Positions 26,085 through 35,337 of a DNA stretch of 64,000 nt are shown here, one piece after another. The position numbers and the translations under genes were made by a program. The notes under the pieces are model-generated. The model had not been told where the DNA came from. It worked only from the letters and a program-made list of their open reading frames with translations, and did no database searches. Positions within the stretch are counted from its first letter, which is position 1, and each line of letters opens with the position of its first letter. This DNA is from Martinezella lusitana (GTDB taxonomy: Bacteria; Pseudomonadota; Alphaproteobacteria; Rhizobiales; Rhizobiaceae). Location of the stretch: the NCBI RefSeq assembly GCF_900094565.1, contig NZ_FMAF01000029.1, positions 1 to 64,000 on the forward strand. Reading direction: 5' to 3'.

Positions 26085-29000
26085 ATGGCGGATAAGGGTG
26101 GCAGCGGTGCAGCGATTGCGCCAGTTGGCGAGGCGCCGGAATTCGTGCATCTCCGGGTTCATTCCGCCTATTCCCTGCTTGAGGGCGCGCTGCCGCTCAA
26201 GAAGATACTGGCCAAGGCCACCGGCGACAATCAGCCGGCTATTGCCATCACCGATACCAACAATCTCTTCGTCGCCCTGGAGTTCTCCCAGAAGGCGATG
26301 GAGGAGGGGCTGCAGCCGATCATCGGCTGCCAGGTATCGATCGACATGGAGGATGGCGGCGAAGGCGAAAAGCGCGGGCCGCAACAGGCCCTTGCCAAGC
26401 TGCCCTCCATCGTCCTGCTCGCCGCCACGGAGCGGGGCTATGAGCGTCTTGTCGATCTGATCAGCCGTGCCTACCTCGGCGGCGAGGGCAATCATGCCGT
26501 TCACATCACCGCCTCGTGGCTGGAGGAGATCGGCACCGAGGGCATGATCGCGCTTACCGGCTCGCTCGGCGGGCCGGTCGATATAGCGCTGAAAGAGGGG
26601 CATGCGCCACAGGCGCTATCCCGGCTGCTGACGCTGAAGCGGCTGTTCGGCGACAGGCTGTATGTCGAACTGCAGCGCCACGGCACCTATGATCGCCGTC
26701 ACGAACAAAAGATGCTCGCACTCGCCTATGAGCATGCGCTTCCGCTGGTTGCCACCAACGAGGCTTTTTTCCCCACCCGCGACGATTACGATGCCCACGA
26801 CGCCCTTATGGCGGTCGCTCACAATGCCATCGTCTCGGACGATACGCGTTTCCGCCTGACGCCTGATCACTATCTGAAGAGCCGTGCCGATATGGCGAAG
26901 CTGTTCTCCAATCTGCCAGAGGCGCTGGAGAATACCGTCGAGATTGCTCGGCGCTGCTCCTTCGTTCTGCAAACGCGCAAGCCGATCCTGCCACGCTTCA
27001 CCGGCGCCGCCGATGATGAGGAAGAGGCTGATCGCGCCGAATCGGCGGAGTTGCGCGCTCAGGCGGTCGAGGGTCTTGATCAGCGTCTCGCTTCGCTCGG
27101 CATGGCGCCGGGCTATGTGGAAAAGGACTATCGGGAGCGGCTGGAATTCGAGCTCGGCGTTATCGAGGGTATGAAATTCCCCGGCTACTTCCTGATCGTT
27201 GCCGACTTCATCAAATGGGCCAAGCGGCATGATATTCCCGTCGGGCCGGGCCGTGGTTCGGGCGCAGGCTCGCTGGTCGCCTATGCGCTGACGATCACCG
27301 ACGTCGATCCACTGCGCTTCTCGCTGCTGTTCGAGCGCTTCCTCAATCCATCACGCGTCTCGATGCCGGACTTCGATATCGACTTCTGCCAGGATCGGCG
27401 CGAAGAGGTGATCCGCTACGTGCAGGCCAAGTATGGCCGCGAGCAGGTGGCGCAGATCATCACCTTCGGTTCGCTGCAGGCGCGCGCCGCCCTTCGCGAC
27501 GTCGGCCGCGTGCTGGAGATGCCCTACGGCCAGGTCGACAAGATCTGCAAACTGGTGCCGAACAATCCTGCCAATCCGACACCGCTCAGCAAGGCGATCG
27601 AGGAAGAGCCGCGCCTGCAGGAGGAGGCTGACAAGGAACCGGTCGTCGCCCGCCTGCTCGATATCGCCCAGAAGATCGAAGGACTTTACCGTCACGCCTC
27701 GACACATGCCGCCGGCATCGTCATCGGCGACCGGCCGCTCTCCAAGCTAGTGCCGATGTATCGCGATCCGCGCTCCGACATGCCGGTCACCCAGTTCAAT
27801 ATGAAATGGGTCGAGCAGGCCGGCCTGGTGAAGTTCGACTTCCTCGGCTTGAAGACGCTGACGGTCCTGAAGACAGCCGTCGATTTCGTCGCCAAGCGCG
27901 GCATCGCGATCGATCTTGCCAGCATCCCACTCGAGGATAAGCCGACCTACGATATGCTCTCGCGTGGCGAAACGGTCGGCGTGTTCCAGGTGGAAAGTGC
28001 GGGCATGCGCAAGGCTCTCATCGGCATGCGCCCGGACTGCATCGAGGACATTATCGCGCTGGTGGCGCTCTATCGCCCCGGCCCGATGGAGAATATCCCG
28101 GTCTACAATGCCCGCAAGCACGGTGAGGAAGAGATCGAATCGATCCATCCGAAGATCGACTACCTTCTGAAGGAGACGCAGGGCGTCATCGTCTACCAGG
28201 AACAGGTGATGCAGGTCGCCCAGGTGCTGTCGGGCTATTCGCTCGGCGAGGCCGATCTTCTGCGCCGCGCCATGGGTAAGAAGATCAAGGCGGAGATGGA
28301 CCAGCAGCGTGAGCGTTTCGTCGATGGCGCCGTCAAGAACGAGGTGTCGAAGGGGCAGGCGGACGTCATCTTCGATCTCTTGGCCAAGTTCGCCAATTAC
28401 GGCTTCAACAAGTCCCACGCCGCCGCCTACGCCATCGTCTCCTATCAGACCGCCTATATGAAGGCGCATTATCCGGTGGAGTTCCTGGCGGCGTCGATGA
28501 CGCTGGATATGGCCAACACTGACAAGGTCAACGACTTTCGTCAGGATGCCAAGCGCCTGGGCATCGAGGTCATCGCGCCCTCGGTCCAGACCTCCTTCCG
28601 CCATTTCGAGACCGGCGAAAACCGCATCTATTATGCACTGGCCGCCATCAAGGGCGTCGGCGAATCCGCCGTGCAGCACATTGTCGAGGTGCGCGGCGAT
28701 CAGCCATTTGCCAGCATCGAGGATTTCTGCCTGCGCATCGATCCGAAGCAGATCAACCGTCGCGTTTTGGAAAGCCTGATTTCCGCCGGCGCCTTCGATT
28801 GTTTCGAGCTCGACCGCGCGCAGCTGATCGGCGGGATCGATCGGATCATGGGTTATGCGCAAGTGGCGCAGGAAAACAAGCGCAGCGGTCAGCACGACAT
28901 GTTCGGAAGCGCTGCGTCCGGGCCTGAGAAGATCGCATTGCCGCCTTATACGCCGTGGCTTGCCTCGGAGCGCCTGCTGCGCGAATTTCAGGTGCTCGGC

Positions 29001-29582
29001 TTCTATCTGACCGCCCATCCGCTCGATACCTACAAGAGCGTGCTCGACAAGATGCGCGTGCAGAACTTCGCCGATTTTTCCGCTGCGGTGAAGCAGGGGG
29101 CGAGTAACGGTCGCCTCGCCGGCACGGTGATCTCGAAGCAGGAACGCAAGACGCGCACCGGCAATAAAATGGGCATCTTCGTCTTCTCGGATGCGTCAGG
29201 CCAGTTCGAAGCCGTGCTCTTCTCGGAAACGCTCAATCAATATCGCGACGTGCTTGAAGTCGGCAAATCCTTCGTCATCACCGCCCAGGCGGACGAGCGC
29301 CCGGAAGGCATCAGCCTGCGTCTGCAGACGGCGCAGTCGCTGGAAGAAAAGTCGCTGCAGATGCAGAAGGCGCTACGCGTCTATGTCCGCGATTCCGGGC
29401 CGCTGAAAGCGGTTGCGGCCCATCTCAACACCAAGGGCGATGGCCTCGTCTCCTTCATCGTCATCAAGGAGGAGGGCATGCGCGAGGTCGAGGTGGCGCT
29501 GCCGGAAAAATACCGCATCACGCCGGAAATCGCCGCCGCATTGAGAACGGCGCCCGGCGTCATCGATGTCGAACTGGTCTAG
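26085..29582 (+). CDS. dnaE: DNA polymerase III alpha subunit
   Basis: The replicative DNA polymerase. The 1165-residue protein has an N-terminal PHP domain (LRVHSAYSLLEGA, about residues 25-37), a palm with the catalytic PDFDIDFCQDRR segment (about 430-440), a finger domain with GRGSGAGSLVAYAL, a helix-hairpin-helix part and an OB-fold near the C terminus (about 1000-1075). ATG 26085 is preferred: GGAAGGG lies 6 bases upstream and the length matches rhizobial DnaE1. An in-frame ATG at 26019, also with a plausible GGGAG, would add 22 residues. Confidence 0.93.
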   Translation: MADKGGSGAAIAPVGEAPEFVHLRVHSAYSLLEGALPLKKILAKATGDNQPAIAITDTNNLFVALEFSQKAMEEGLQPIIGCQVSIDMEDGGEGEKRGPQQALAKLPSIVLLAATERGYERLVDLISRAYLGGEGNHAVHITASWLEEIGTEGMIALTGSLGGPVDIALKEGHAPQALSRLLTLKRLFGDRLYVELQRHGTYDRRHEQKMLALAYEHALPLVATNEAFFPTRDDYDAHDALMAVAHNAIVSDDTRFRLTPDHYLKSRADMAKLFSNLPEALENTVEIARRCSFVLQTRKPILPRFTGAADDEEEADRAESAELRAQAVEGLDQRLASLGMAPGYVEKDYRERLEFELGVIEGMKFPGYFLIVADFIKWAKRHDIPVGPGRGSGAGSLVAYALTITDVDPLRFSLLFERFLNPSRVSMPDFDIDFCQDRREEVIRYVQAKYGREQVAQIITFGSLQARAALRDVGRVLEMPYGQVDKICKLVPNNPANPTPLSKAIEEEPRLQEEADKEPVVARLLDIAQKIEGLYRHASTHAAGIVIGDRPLSKLVPMYRDPRSDMPVTQFNMKWVEQAGLVKFDFLGLKTLTVLKTAVDFVAKRGIAIDLASIPLEDKPTYDMLSRGETVGVFQVESAGMRKALIGMRPDCIEDIIALVALYRPGPMENIPVYNARKHGEEEIESIHPKIDYLLKETQGVIVYQEQVMQVAQVLSGYSLGEADLLRRAMGKKIKAEMDQQRERFVDGAVKNEVSKGQADVIFDLLAKFANYGFNKSHAAAYAIVSYQTAYMKAHYPVEFLAASMTLDMANTDKVNDFRQDAKRLGIEVIAPSVQTSFRHFETGENRIYYALAAIKGVGESAVQHIVEVRGDQPFASIEDFCLRIDPKQINRRVLESLISAGAFDCFELDRAQLIGGIDRIMGYAQVAQENKRSGQHDMFGSAASGPEKIALPPYTPWLASERLLREFQVLGFYLTAHPLDTYKSVLDKMRVQNFADFSAAVKQGASNGRLAGTVISKQERKTRTGNKMGIFVFSDASGQFEAVLFSETLNQYRDVLEVGKSFVITAQADERPEGISLRLQTAQSLEEKSLQMQKALRVYVRDSGPLKAVAAHLNTKGDGLVSFIVIKEEGMREVEVALPEKYRITPEIAAALRTAPGVIDVELV

Positions 29583-30850
29583 CCTCTTTTACCGAGCGCG
29601 CCGCCATTGGTGATGGTGATGAAATCGGTCTCGTTGCCGGTTTCCGGGCCGACGCCGGTATCGGAAATCGTCAGCGACGAACCCGGTGTCAGCAGGTCCT
29701 CGATGCGGTGGCGCACCTCGTCGGGAATGCTGATACGGCCAAGCGCCTGTCCGGCGGCATCGAGCGATTGTGCCTGCGCCTCGCTGGTGATGCCGAGCCG
29801 CTTCTTCGCCTCCCTGGTAAGATCGTCGTCAAGGGTCATGCCAAACCAGTCGGCCTTGCCGCTGATGCGGTCGATCGTATTGGCGGTGAAGAAATGCACG
29901 CCAAGCGCCTCTTGCGGCTCGGCGATGATGGCGGGCGCCTCAAAGAGCGGCTTGAAGCTCTGGCGAATCATGATCGCGCCGTTCGGCGGCTCGCCCTTGC
30001 CGGCTGCGGCATAGACAGCCTTCATGAGTGCCGGACTGACAAGTCCGCCCGTCGTCTTGATGTCATGTGCCTTTCTGAAGTCTTCGATCGCCTGCACGGT
30101 CGCCGGCCCGAGCATGCCGTCCGGCGTACCGGCCGCAAAGCCCATGCCGTTCAACAGGCCCTGAAGATCGCGAACATTCTCGCGCAATCCGCGCCGGGTG
30201 ATCAGGATACTGAGTGGCGACTGATCGACGGGCGGAGCGAGACTTGCTTGCGCCGCCGGGATCTGGATCGAGGCGACGTCGTTCGTGGCGACCTGCAGCG
30301 GCTGTGCCTGCGGCAGGAAGCTTGCCGTCATGGGACGCAATTCGATGCCTGAGAACAGAGCCGGAGGCGGAGCAGCTTGCGGCTGGAACAGCATGCTACT
30401 TTCGAAAGGCTGCGGCACCAGCGGCCGGTCGGCGATGACGACATGCACCCCGCGCTCGGTCATCTGGTAGAGCATCTTGGCAAAGGCCTTGGGCATGCGC
30501 ACGCAGCCGTGAGAGGCCGGATAGTTCGGAACCGAGTTGGATTCGTGCAGCGCAATGCCTGACCAGGTCAGCCTTTGCATGTAGGGCATGGGCGCGGCCG
30601 AATAGAGATTGGACTCGTGATAAACCTTCTTCTCCAGGATGGAGAAGATACCGCTCGGTGTCGTATGGCCGGGCTTGCCGGTCGAAACCTTCGATGTCGC
30701 CACGACCTGGTCACCGTCATAGACGGCAAGCGATTGCCTGTCCTTCGACACGACGATCTGCAGGGTGCGCGCATCCGACGCGGCAAAGGAAGGATGGGAA
30801 AGGGCAGAGGCTGAGAGCAGCCCAAGCCCAAGCAACAAAAACGGCTTCAT
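29579..30850 (-). CDS. L,D-transpeptidase (YkuD domain) with peptidoglycan-binding domain
   Basis: Forms 3-3 cross-links in peptidoglycan or attaches proteins to it. The 423-residue protein has a signal peptide (1-23), a YkuD catalytic domain (about 28-150) with the motif HGCVRM and nucleophile C116, a PG_binding_1-like helical repeat (about 215-290, with LQGLLNGMGFAAGTPDGMLGPAT), and a C-terminal domain ending in a segment rich in Thr. Start ATG 30850 gives the signal peptide; TTG 30865 is also in frame. The 3' end overlaps dnaE by four bases, tail to tail. Confidence 0.85.
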   Translation of the reverse strand: MKPFLLLGLGLLSASALSHPSFAASDARTLQIVVSKDRQSLAVYDGDQVVATSKVSTGKPGHTTPSGIFSILEKKVYHESNLYSAAPMPYMQRLTWSGIALHESNSVPNYPASHGCVRMPKAFAKMLYQMTERGVHVVIADRPLVPQPFESSMLFQPQAAPPPALFSGIELRPMTASFLPQAQPLQVATNDVASIQIPAAQASLAPPVDQSPLSILITRRGLRENVRDLQGLLNGMGFAAGTPDGMLGPATVQAIEDFRKAHDIKTTGGLVSPALMKAVYAAAGKGEPPNGAIMIRQSFKPLFEAPAIIAEPQEALGVHFFTANTIDRISGKADWFGMTLDDDLTREAKKRLGITSEAQAQSLDAAGQALGRISIPDEVRHRIEDLLTPGSSLTISDTGVGPETGNETDFITITNGGALGKRG

Positions 30851-30891
30851 AGACACACGAACCAAAAACGCAATACTCGTATCGGCTAAGG

Positions 30892-30903
30892 TTAGACGTC
30901 TAA
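30892..30903. promoter_or_regulatory. 12-bp palindrome upstream of the L,D-transpeptidase gene
   Basis: TTAGACGTCTAA is a perfect palindrome 42 bases upstream of the transpeptidase start codon. Position and symmetry suit a dimeric regulator binding site, but the regulator is unknown. Confidence 0.35.
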
Positions 30904-31049
30904 GTTTAAGGAAGACTTGATGAAAAGAAGCGCTTTATCGGTTCGCCGAAAACCAGATGCTTCCTTGTTATGTTGATCATCTGCCGTAGCGCCGAAGCGG
31001 GACAATCGGCCCTGCTTCGGCGGCAATCGGTTGGCAGAGAGTGGAAGCG

Positions 31050-32087
31050 TCAGCGCACGCTGGACGCCACCCAGTTATGCCATTCCTCCGCGCTGCCGTG
31101 GAAAGCGTTGAGGTCGATCCTACCGTCGACGCCATGCGAGACGCCGGAGCCGGAATATTGCCAGAACAGCCAGTTGCGACCGGGATAGACCTTGGAGGGA
31201 TGGGCAGCGACGGAGCGCAGCCAGAAGGGATAGTTGAGCAATTCGCCGCGCAGGTTGTCGCGATAGAAATCCGGAGCCGTATAGACGATCGGGCGCTGGC
31301 CGTAGTGTTTTTCCAGCTTGTCCATGAAGACCTGCATCTTCGCCAGGACTTGTTCGCGCGACGGCCGCCGCTTGCAGCTCGATTCGCCGTTCCATTCCAC
31401 GTCGATCACCGGCGGCAGGGCTCCTGCTTCTCTCGGAACGTTGCGGATGAACCAGTCGGCCTGCTCGCCGGCGGTACGGCACCAATAGAAGAAGTGGTAG
31501 GCACCGTGCTTCAGGCCAGCTTGTTGAGCGGCACGCCAGTTCTTCTTGAACATCGGATCGAGGTGGTCGCCACCATCGGTCGCTTTGATGTAGACGAAAT
31601 TGGCACCCTGGGTGCGCAACGTTTCCCAGTCGATGTCGCCCTGCCAGCGCGAGACGTCGACGCCATGCACGGCCAGTTTCCTTGGCGACGTTGTGCCGAA
31701 GTTGATCGGCTTGGCATCGCGGAACTGATGGGAATAGATCTGCATCGGCTGCTGCCGCATGGCGCGGGGCATCGGGTTTGCCGGCGAAAGCATGGCGAGC
31801 GGCCGTTGCAGCGGCAGCGGAACCTCATCTCCACCCTGGTTTGACGGCAGGAACGCCTCCGGCCGAGGATCCGCCGGCAGCGAGGTCACCAGCGCTTGCT
31901 GCCGCTCAACCCGCGAGACCGTCTCGCCGATTTCGACCGACGGCGTAGGAGTTTGGCTCTTTGCGATCGAGCTGGTCATTTCTTTCGAAGGCGCGCTGGT
32001 CTGCGCGGCTTCGCGCTCGCCTCTGGCGGCGCAGCCCGAGATCGTAAGGGAGGCAAGAAGGATGGTCGATACAGCCGATAGACGCAT
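31050..32087 (-). CDS. GH25 lysozyme-like lipoprotein
   Basis: A muramidase-type peptidoglycan hydrolase anchored in the envelope. The 345-residue product begins with a lipoprotein signal peptide whose lipobox ISGC puts the lipidated cysteine at residue 19. A Ser/Thr/Pro-rich tether (20-130) precedes the GH25 domain (about 145-345) with VDVSRWQGDIDW and the acidic VIDVEWNG motif. ATG 32087 gives the lipobox; further upstream codons would not. It lies 199 bases from the L,D-transpeptidase on the same strand. Confidence 0.85.
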   Translation of the reverse strand: MRLSAVSTILLASLTISGCAARGEREAAQTSAPSKEMTSSIAKSQTPTPSVEIGETVSRVERQQALVTSLPADPRPEAFLPSNQGGDEVPLPLQRPLAMLSPANPMPRAMRQQPMQIYSHQFRDAKPINFGTTSPRKLAVHGVDVSRWQGDIDWETLRTQGANFVYIKATDGGDHLDPMFKKNWRAAQQAGLKHGAYHFFYWCRTAGEQADWFIRNVPREAGALPPVIDVEWNGESSCKRRPSREQVLAKMQVFMDKLEKHYGQRPIVYTAPDFYRDNLRGELLNYPFWLRSVAAHPSKVYPGRNWLFWQYSGSGVSHGVDGRIDLNAFHGSAEEWHNWVASSVR

Positions 32088-32278
32088 AGGAACCCGTACG
32101 CAAAACACAATCGACGGCGGATCCGCGCCGTTCGGAAATCACAGAGACTAAGTGCTAATAGAAATTTACCAAAAAAGATTGAATCAGATCTTTCTAACGC
32201 GAATATTCGCGCGGGGAGCGCGGTCATCCGCCGGCGCGCAAGAGTATCACTGTATGGTGACTATATCGTAAGGCTTTG

Positions 32279-33568
32279 TTATCTCTCGCGTTTACCGCCA
32301 AAAGTGTAACCTGTCTCGACCGTCTTGTTGCCGAACTTTTCTCTGAGCTTGTCCATCGCCGCTTCGGCCGCGGCACGGCGTGTTGCCTGTTCGTCGATCA
32401 GATCGGGCGGATCGGCGCGGGCCGCATCGCAAAGATCGGTGACGCCTATGCCGATGAGGCGGAACTTCGTGCCGTCGGTCTCGGCTTCAAGCAGGCGCAG
32501 GCCGGTGCGGAAAATTCGATCGGCAAGCTGCGTCGGATCCTCCAGGCGGCGATTGCGGGTCCGGCCCTTGAAGTCGGCAGTTTTCAGCTTCAGCACCACG
32601 GTCTGGCCGGCAATGTCGCTGCGCTTCAGCCGGCGCGAGACCTTCTCTGAAAGGTCGCGCAGGATCGGCACCAGATCGTCATGACGGGAGATGTCCTCGA
32701 AGAAGGTCGTTTCCGACGATACGCTCTTTGCCGCTTCGTTCGGATGCACCGTGCGGTCGTCGATGCCGCGCGACAGGCGGGAAAGCCGCTGGCCGATGAC
32801 CCCGTAGCGGCGCATGAGATCGCCTTCCTCCATGGTCTGCAGCTGGCCTATGGTGCGGATGCCGTCGCTTTCCAGCGTTGCGGCAAAGGCTTTGCCCACA
32901 CCCCATATCGTCGTTACCGGGCGCGGCTCCAGAAATGAGAGTGCCTCTTCCTGGCCGATGACGGAAAAGCCGCGCGGCTTCTGCAGGTCGGAGGCGACCT
33001 TGGCGAGGAACTTGCAATAGGAGAGGCCGACCGAGATGGTGATACCGATTTCCTGCTCCACGCGCCGGGCGAATTTCGCCAGGATGCGGGCCGGCGGATC
33101 GTGGTGAAGCCGCTGCGTGCCGTCGAGTTCCAGAAATGCCTCGTCGATCGAAAGCGGCTGCACCAACGGCGTCAGTTCCTGCATCAGCGTGCGAACCTCG
33201 CGGCCGACGCGAACATATTTCTCCATGTTCGGGCGGATGACGACGGCCTGAGGACACGCCTCCAAGGCTTTGAACATCGGCATGGCAGACCGCACGCCAT
33301 GAATGCGGGCGATGTAGCAGGCAGTGGAGACGACGCCACGCTTGCCGCCGCCGATAATGACCGGCTTGTCGGCGAGTTCCGGATTGTCGCGCTTCTCGAT
33401 CGATGCATAGAAGGCGTCGCAATCGATGTGCGCCAGGGTCAGCGCATAGAGTTCGCGGTGATAGACGAGGCGAGGACTGCCGCAGGCCCGGCAGCGCGTC
33501 CGCACGGCCGATTGCTCGCTCAAGCAATCGCGACAGAAACCGGAAATCTTATCGGGCACAGGGGTCAT
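32279..33568 (-). CDS. dinB: DNA polymerase IV with N-terminal zinc ribbon
   Basis: A Y-family polymerase for translesion synthesis. The 429-residue protein starts with a C4 zinc ribbon (C12, C15, C26, C29) found in rhizobial DinB proteins. The polymerase domain then shows HIDCDAFYASIEKR (metal-binding D49), the steric YIARIHGVRSAMP segment and SIDEAF (D142, E143). A little-finger domain completes it. ATG 33568 is chosen because a LexA box lies only seven bases upstream; longer in-frame starts would read through that box. Confidence 0.92.
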   Translation of the reverse strand: MTPVPDKISGFCRDCLSEQSAVRTRCRACGSPRLVYHRELYALTLAHIDCDAFYASIEKRDNPELADKPVIIGGGKRGVVSTACYIARIHGVRSAMPMFKALEACPQAVVIRPNMEKYVRVGREVRTLMQELTPLVQPLSIDEAFLELDGTQRLHHDPPARILAKFARRVEQEIGITISVGLSYCKFLAKVASDLQKPRGFSVIGQEEALSFLEPRPVTTIWGVGKAFAATLESDGIRTIGQLQTMEEGDLMRRYGVIGQRLSRLSRGIDDRTVHPNEAAKSVSSETTFFEDISRHDDLVPILRDLSEKVSRRLKRSDIAGQTVVLKLKTADFKGRTRNRRLEDPTQLADRIFRTGLRLLEAETDGTKFRLIGIGVTDLCDAARADPPDLIDEQATRRAAAEAAMDKLREKFGNKTVETGYTFGGKRER

Positions 33569-33575
33569 CAAGCGA

Positions 33576-33590
33576 GAACAAAAATTGAAC
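33576..33590 (-). promoter_or_regulatory. LexA box (GTTC-N7-GTTC) of dinB
   Basis: On the minus strand GTTC, seven bases, GTTC is read directly before the dinB start. This is the exact alphaproteobacterial LexA consensus, a direct repeat unlike the E. coli palindrome. A GAACAT-N9-ATGTTC inverted repeat (33587-33607) overlaps it. The site places dinB under SOS control. Confidence 0.75.
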
Positions 33591-33651
33591 ATCGCTACCT
33601 TATGTTCTAAGCTTGCGAGTCTCAAGGTGGAAAACAGCGGAGGGGGAAGGG

Positions 33652-34230
33652 GTGCAGGATTTAAGTGTGCGACCATTGACGCCGGATCGCTGGGGCGATT
33701 TCGAGACACTCTTCGGGCCGAGCGGCGCCTGCTATGGCTGCTGGTGCACCCATTTTCGCATTCCGACGTCACAACGCAAGACGATGGACGGGGCGGCGAA
33801 GAAGCGGTTCATTGAGGAGCGCGTTGCGGCCGGACCGCCGCCGGGTCTTCTCGGCTATGTCGGCGAGCGCCCGGTTGCCTGGGTGCAGGTGGGTCCGCGC
33901 TCGGAGTTGCCGCAATGGAATTCTCCAAAAACGGTGTCACGGCCGCTCGATCCGGCCGATGCCGAGGATCGCTCGGTCTGGGCTGTGAGCTGCTTCTTCA
34001 TGAATTCACATGATCGCGGCAAAGGATACAGCCATCGCATGCTGTCGGAGGCGATGAATTTCGCCAAGGCTTCCGGCGCTCGCCTGCTCGAGGGCTGTCC
34101 CATCGAACGCACGAAGCAATCGAAGTCGGTCGGCCTCTATGTCGGCTCGCAGCGCATATTCGAGACGGCCGGATTTTCCGAGATCGCGAAGCGCAAGGAT
34201 GGGCGGCCTCTGATGCGCCTTGTTCTCTGA
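33652..34230 (+). CDS. GNAT-family N-acetyltransferase
   Basis: A 192-residue acetyltransferase-like protein. The N-terminal part (FGPSGACYGCWCTHFR) is rich in Cys and aromatic residues. The acetyl-CoA fold is marked by WAVSCFFMNSHDRGKGYSHRML (about residues 105-126), with RGKG as the pyrophosphate-binding loop. The C terminus RPLMRLVL closes the sheet. GTG 33652 is chosen because AGGGGG lies 5 bases upstream. The gene is divergent from dinB, and the LexA box sits between them. Substrate unknown. Confidence 0.75.
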   Translation: MQDLSVRPLTPDRWGDFETLFGPSGACYGCWCTHFRIPTSQRKTMDGAAKKRFIEERVAAGPPPGLLGYVGERPVAWVQVGPRSELPQWNSPKTVSRPLDPADAEDRSVWAVSCFFMNSHDRGKGYSHRMLSEAMNFAKASGARLLEGCPIERTKQSKSVGLYVGSQRIFETAGFSEIAKRKDGRPLMRLVL

Positions 34231-34247
34231 TGGTGGGGCCGGCGGTC

Positions 34248-34895
34248 TCAGCGGACGATATGGGCCTGGATCAGCGGTGCTGCCTGGCTCCATTCGTTTG
34301 CCGCGAGGATGCCCGCCGCAGCGGCCGGCGCCATGCGATGGACGATGGAATCCGGCTTCAGGTTGATCAGCAGGCAATCCGGAACATGCTCGCCGACCGA
34401 ATGCAGATTGTGCGCCATGTCGTCGACAAAGGCGACCGGCAGTGCGCGCCTTCCATGCAGCGACCGCACGATCGGCCCTTTCGGCTGCAGCGATGCGAGC
34501 AGCGGATAGGCGAGGCCGAGCCTGTCGAGAAGCCGGCGTCGCTGAGCCCAGAATTGCGGCGGCATGGCCGTGAGAAAAACGATGTCGGCGTCCTTCGAAA
34601 AATCGCCGAGGGTATCGGTGACGCGATCAAGCGGCGTCTGCCATTGCTCCTGCGCCTCGAAGAATGCTTCGATCAACCGATGAACGTCCTTTTCTTCAAG
34701 CGCCACTCCATCGGCCTTGGAAATGATGTTGCCCGTAAGCCTGAAGGAACGCGGCAGGAATTCATGGCCTTCAGCATCGATGAAGAGCAGGAAAGGCGCA
34801 AAGAAATGCAAAACGACATCATCGACATCGCAGACGATCAACGGCCGGTCCTTGAGGCGGATATGCGATGTGTCGAATTGGAGCGGGGCATCCAT
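34248..34895 (-). CDS. HAD-like hydrolase
   Basis: A 215-residue protein with the HAD nucleophile motif in VCDVDDVV (D23, D25) near the N terminus and FLTAMPP as a motif II-like threonine. PVAFVDDMAHNL is the acidic motif IV. These are the residues of a phosphatase or related hydrolase; the substrate cannot be told. The ATG lies two bases after the stop of the upstream DUF3572 gene, so the two are likely co-translated. A GGAG lies further up. Confidence 0.75.
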   Translation of the reverse strand: MDAPLQFDTSHIRLKDRPLIVCDVDDVVLHFFAPFLLFIDAEGHEFLPRSFRLTGNIISKADGVALEEKDVHRLIEAFFEAQEQWQTPLDRVTDTLGDFSKDADIVFLTAMPPQFWAQRRRLLDRLGLAYPLLASLQPKGPIVRSLHGRRALPVAFVDDMAHNLHSVGEHVPDCLLINLKPDSIVHRMAPAAAAGILAANEWSQAAPLIQAHIVR

Positions 34896-34897
34896 GG

Positions 34898-35206
34898 TCA
34901 ATATTCTCCGGAGGCAAGGCCGGGCGGCGAGAAATGCGCCGACGCGGCCGCGACGGTTTCCGGCGGAATGCCGCTGGCCTCGCAGAAAGCCAGCAATGTC
35001 GGCTCGTGGTTCATCAGAAAGTCGAGCATGCCCGCAAGAAAGGCCGGCTCGTTGATGGCGTTGCGCACCTGCGCCGGCTCGACGCCGGTGAGCGCCAGGA
35101 AGCGGCCGAACATATCCGGTTCGTTGGCCAGCCAGCCGAGCACGGCAATTGCTGTCTCTTGCGGCTCTGCCGCGCTGTTCTTCGGGTTCTTGAAGTTACT
35201 TTGCAT
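34898..35206 (-). CDS. DUF3572 family protein
   Basis: A 102-residue helical protein. The sequence AIAVLGWLANEPDMFGRFLALTGV followed by DFLMNHEPTLLAFC is characteristic of DUF3572, a small alphaproteobacterial family of unknown function. It is divergent from divK and directly upstream of the HAD gene; DUF3572 genes commonly neighbour divK/pleD in Rhizobiales. The ATG at 35206 lacks a strong ribosome binding site. Confidence 0.85.
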   Translation of the reverse strand: MQSNFKNPKNSAAEPQETAIAVLGWLANEPDMFGRFLALTGVEPAQVRNAINEPAFLAGMLDFLMNHEPTLLAFCEASGIPPETVAAASAHFSPPGLASGEY

Positions 35207-35265
35207 TTCGACGGGTGAGTTACCTATTTTTCAACCAAATGCCGGTAGTATCCGATTCAAGTATT

Positions 35266-35294
35266 TCTGGAATCGATTTCTCACGACCCTATAT
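35266..35294 (+). promoter_or_regulatory. Possible divK promoter with GANTC sites
   Basis: A perfect rhizobial -10, CTATAT (35289-35294), lies 44 bases before the divK ATG, but the -35 is weak. GATTC (35254-35258) and GAATC (35270-35274) are GANTC sites recognised by the cell-cycle methylase CcrM. Methylation-sensitive control is an inference. Confidence 0.35.
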
Positions 35295-35337
35295 TTTGAG
35301 AGAATAGATGCAATACCGGATGCAGGGACAGCTTTCC

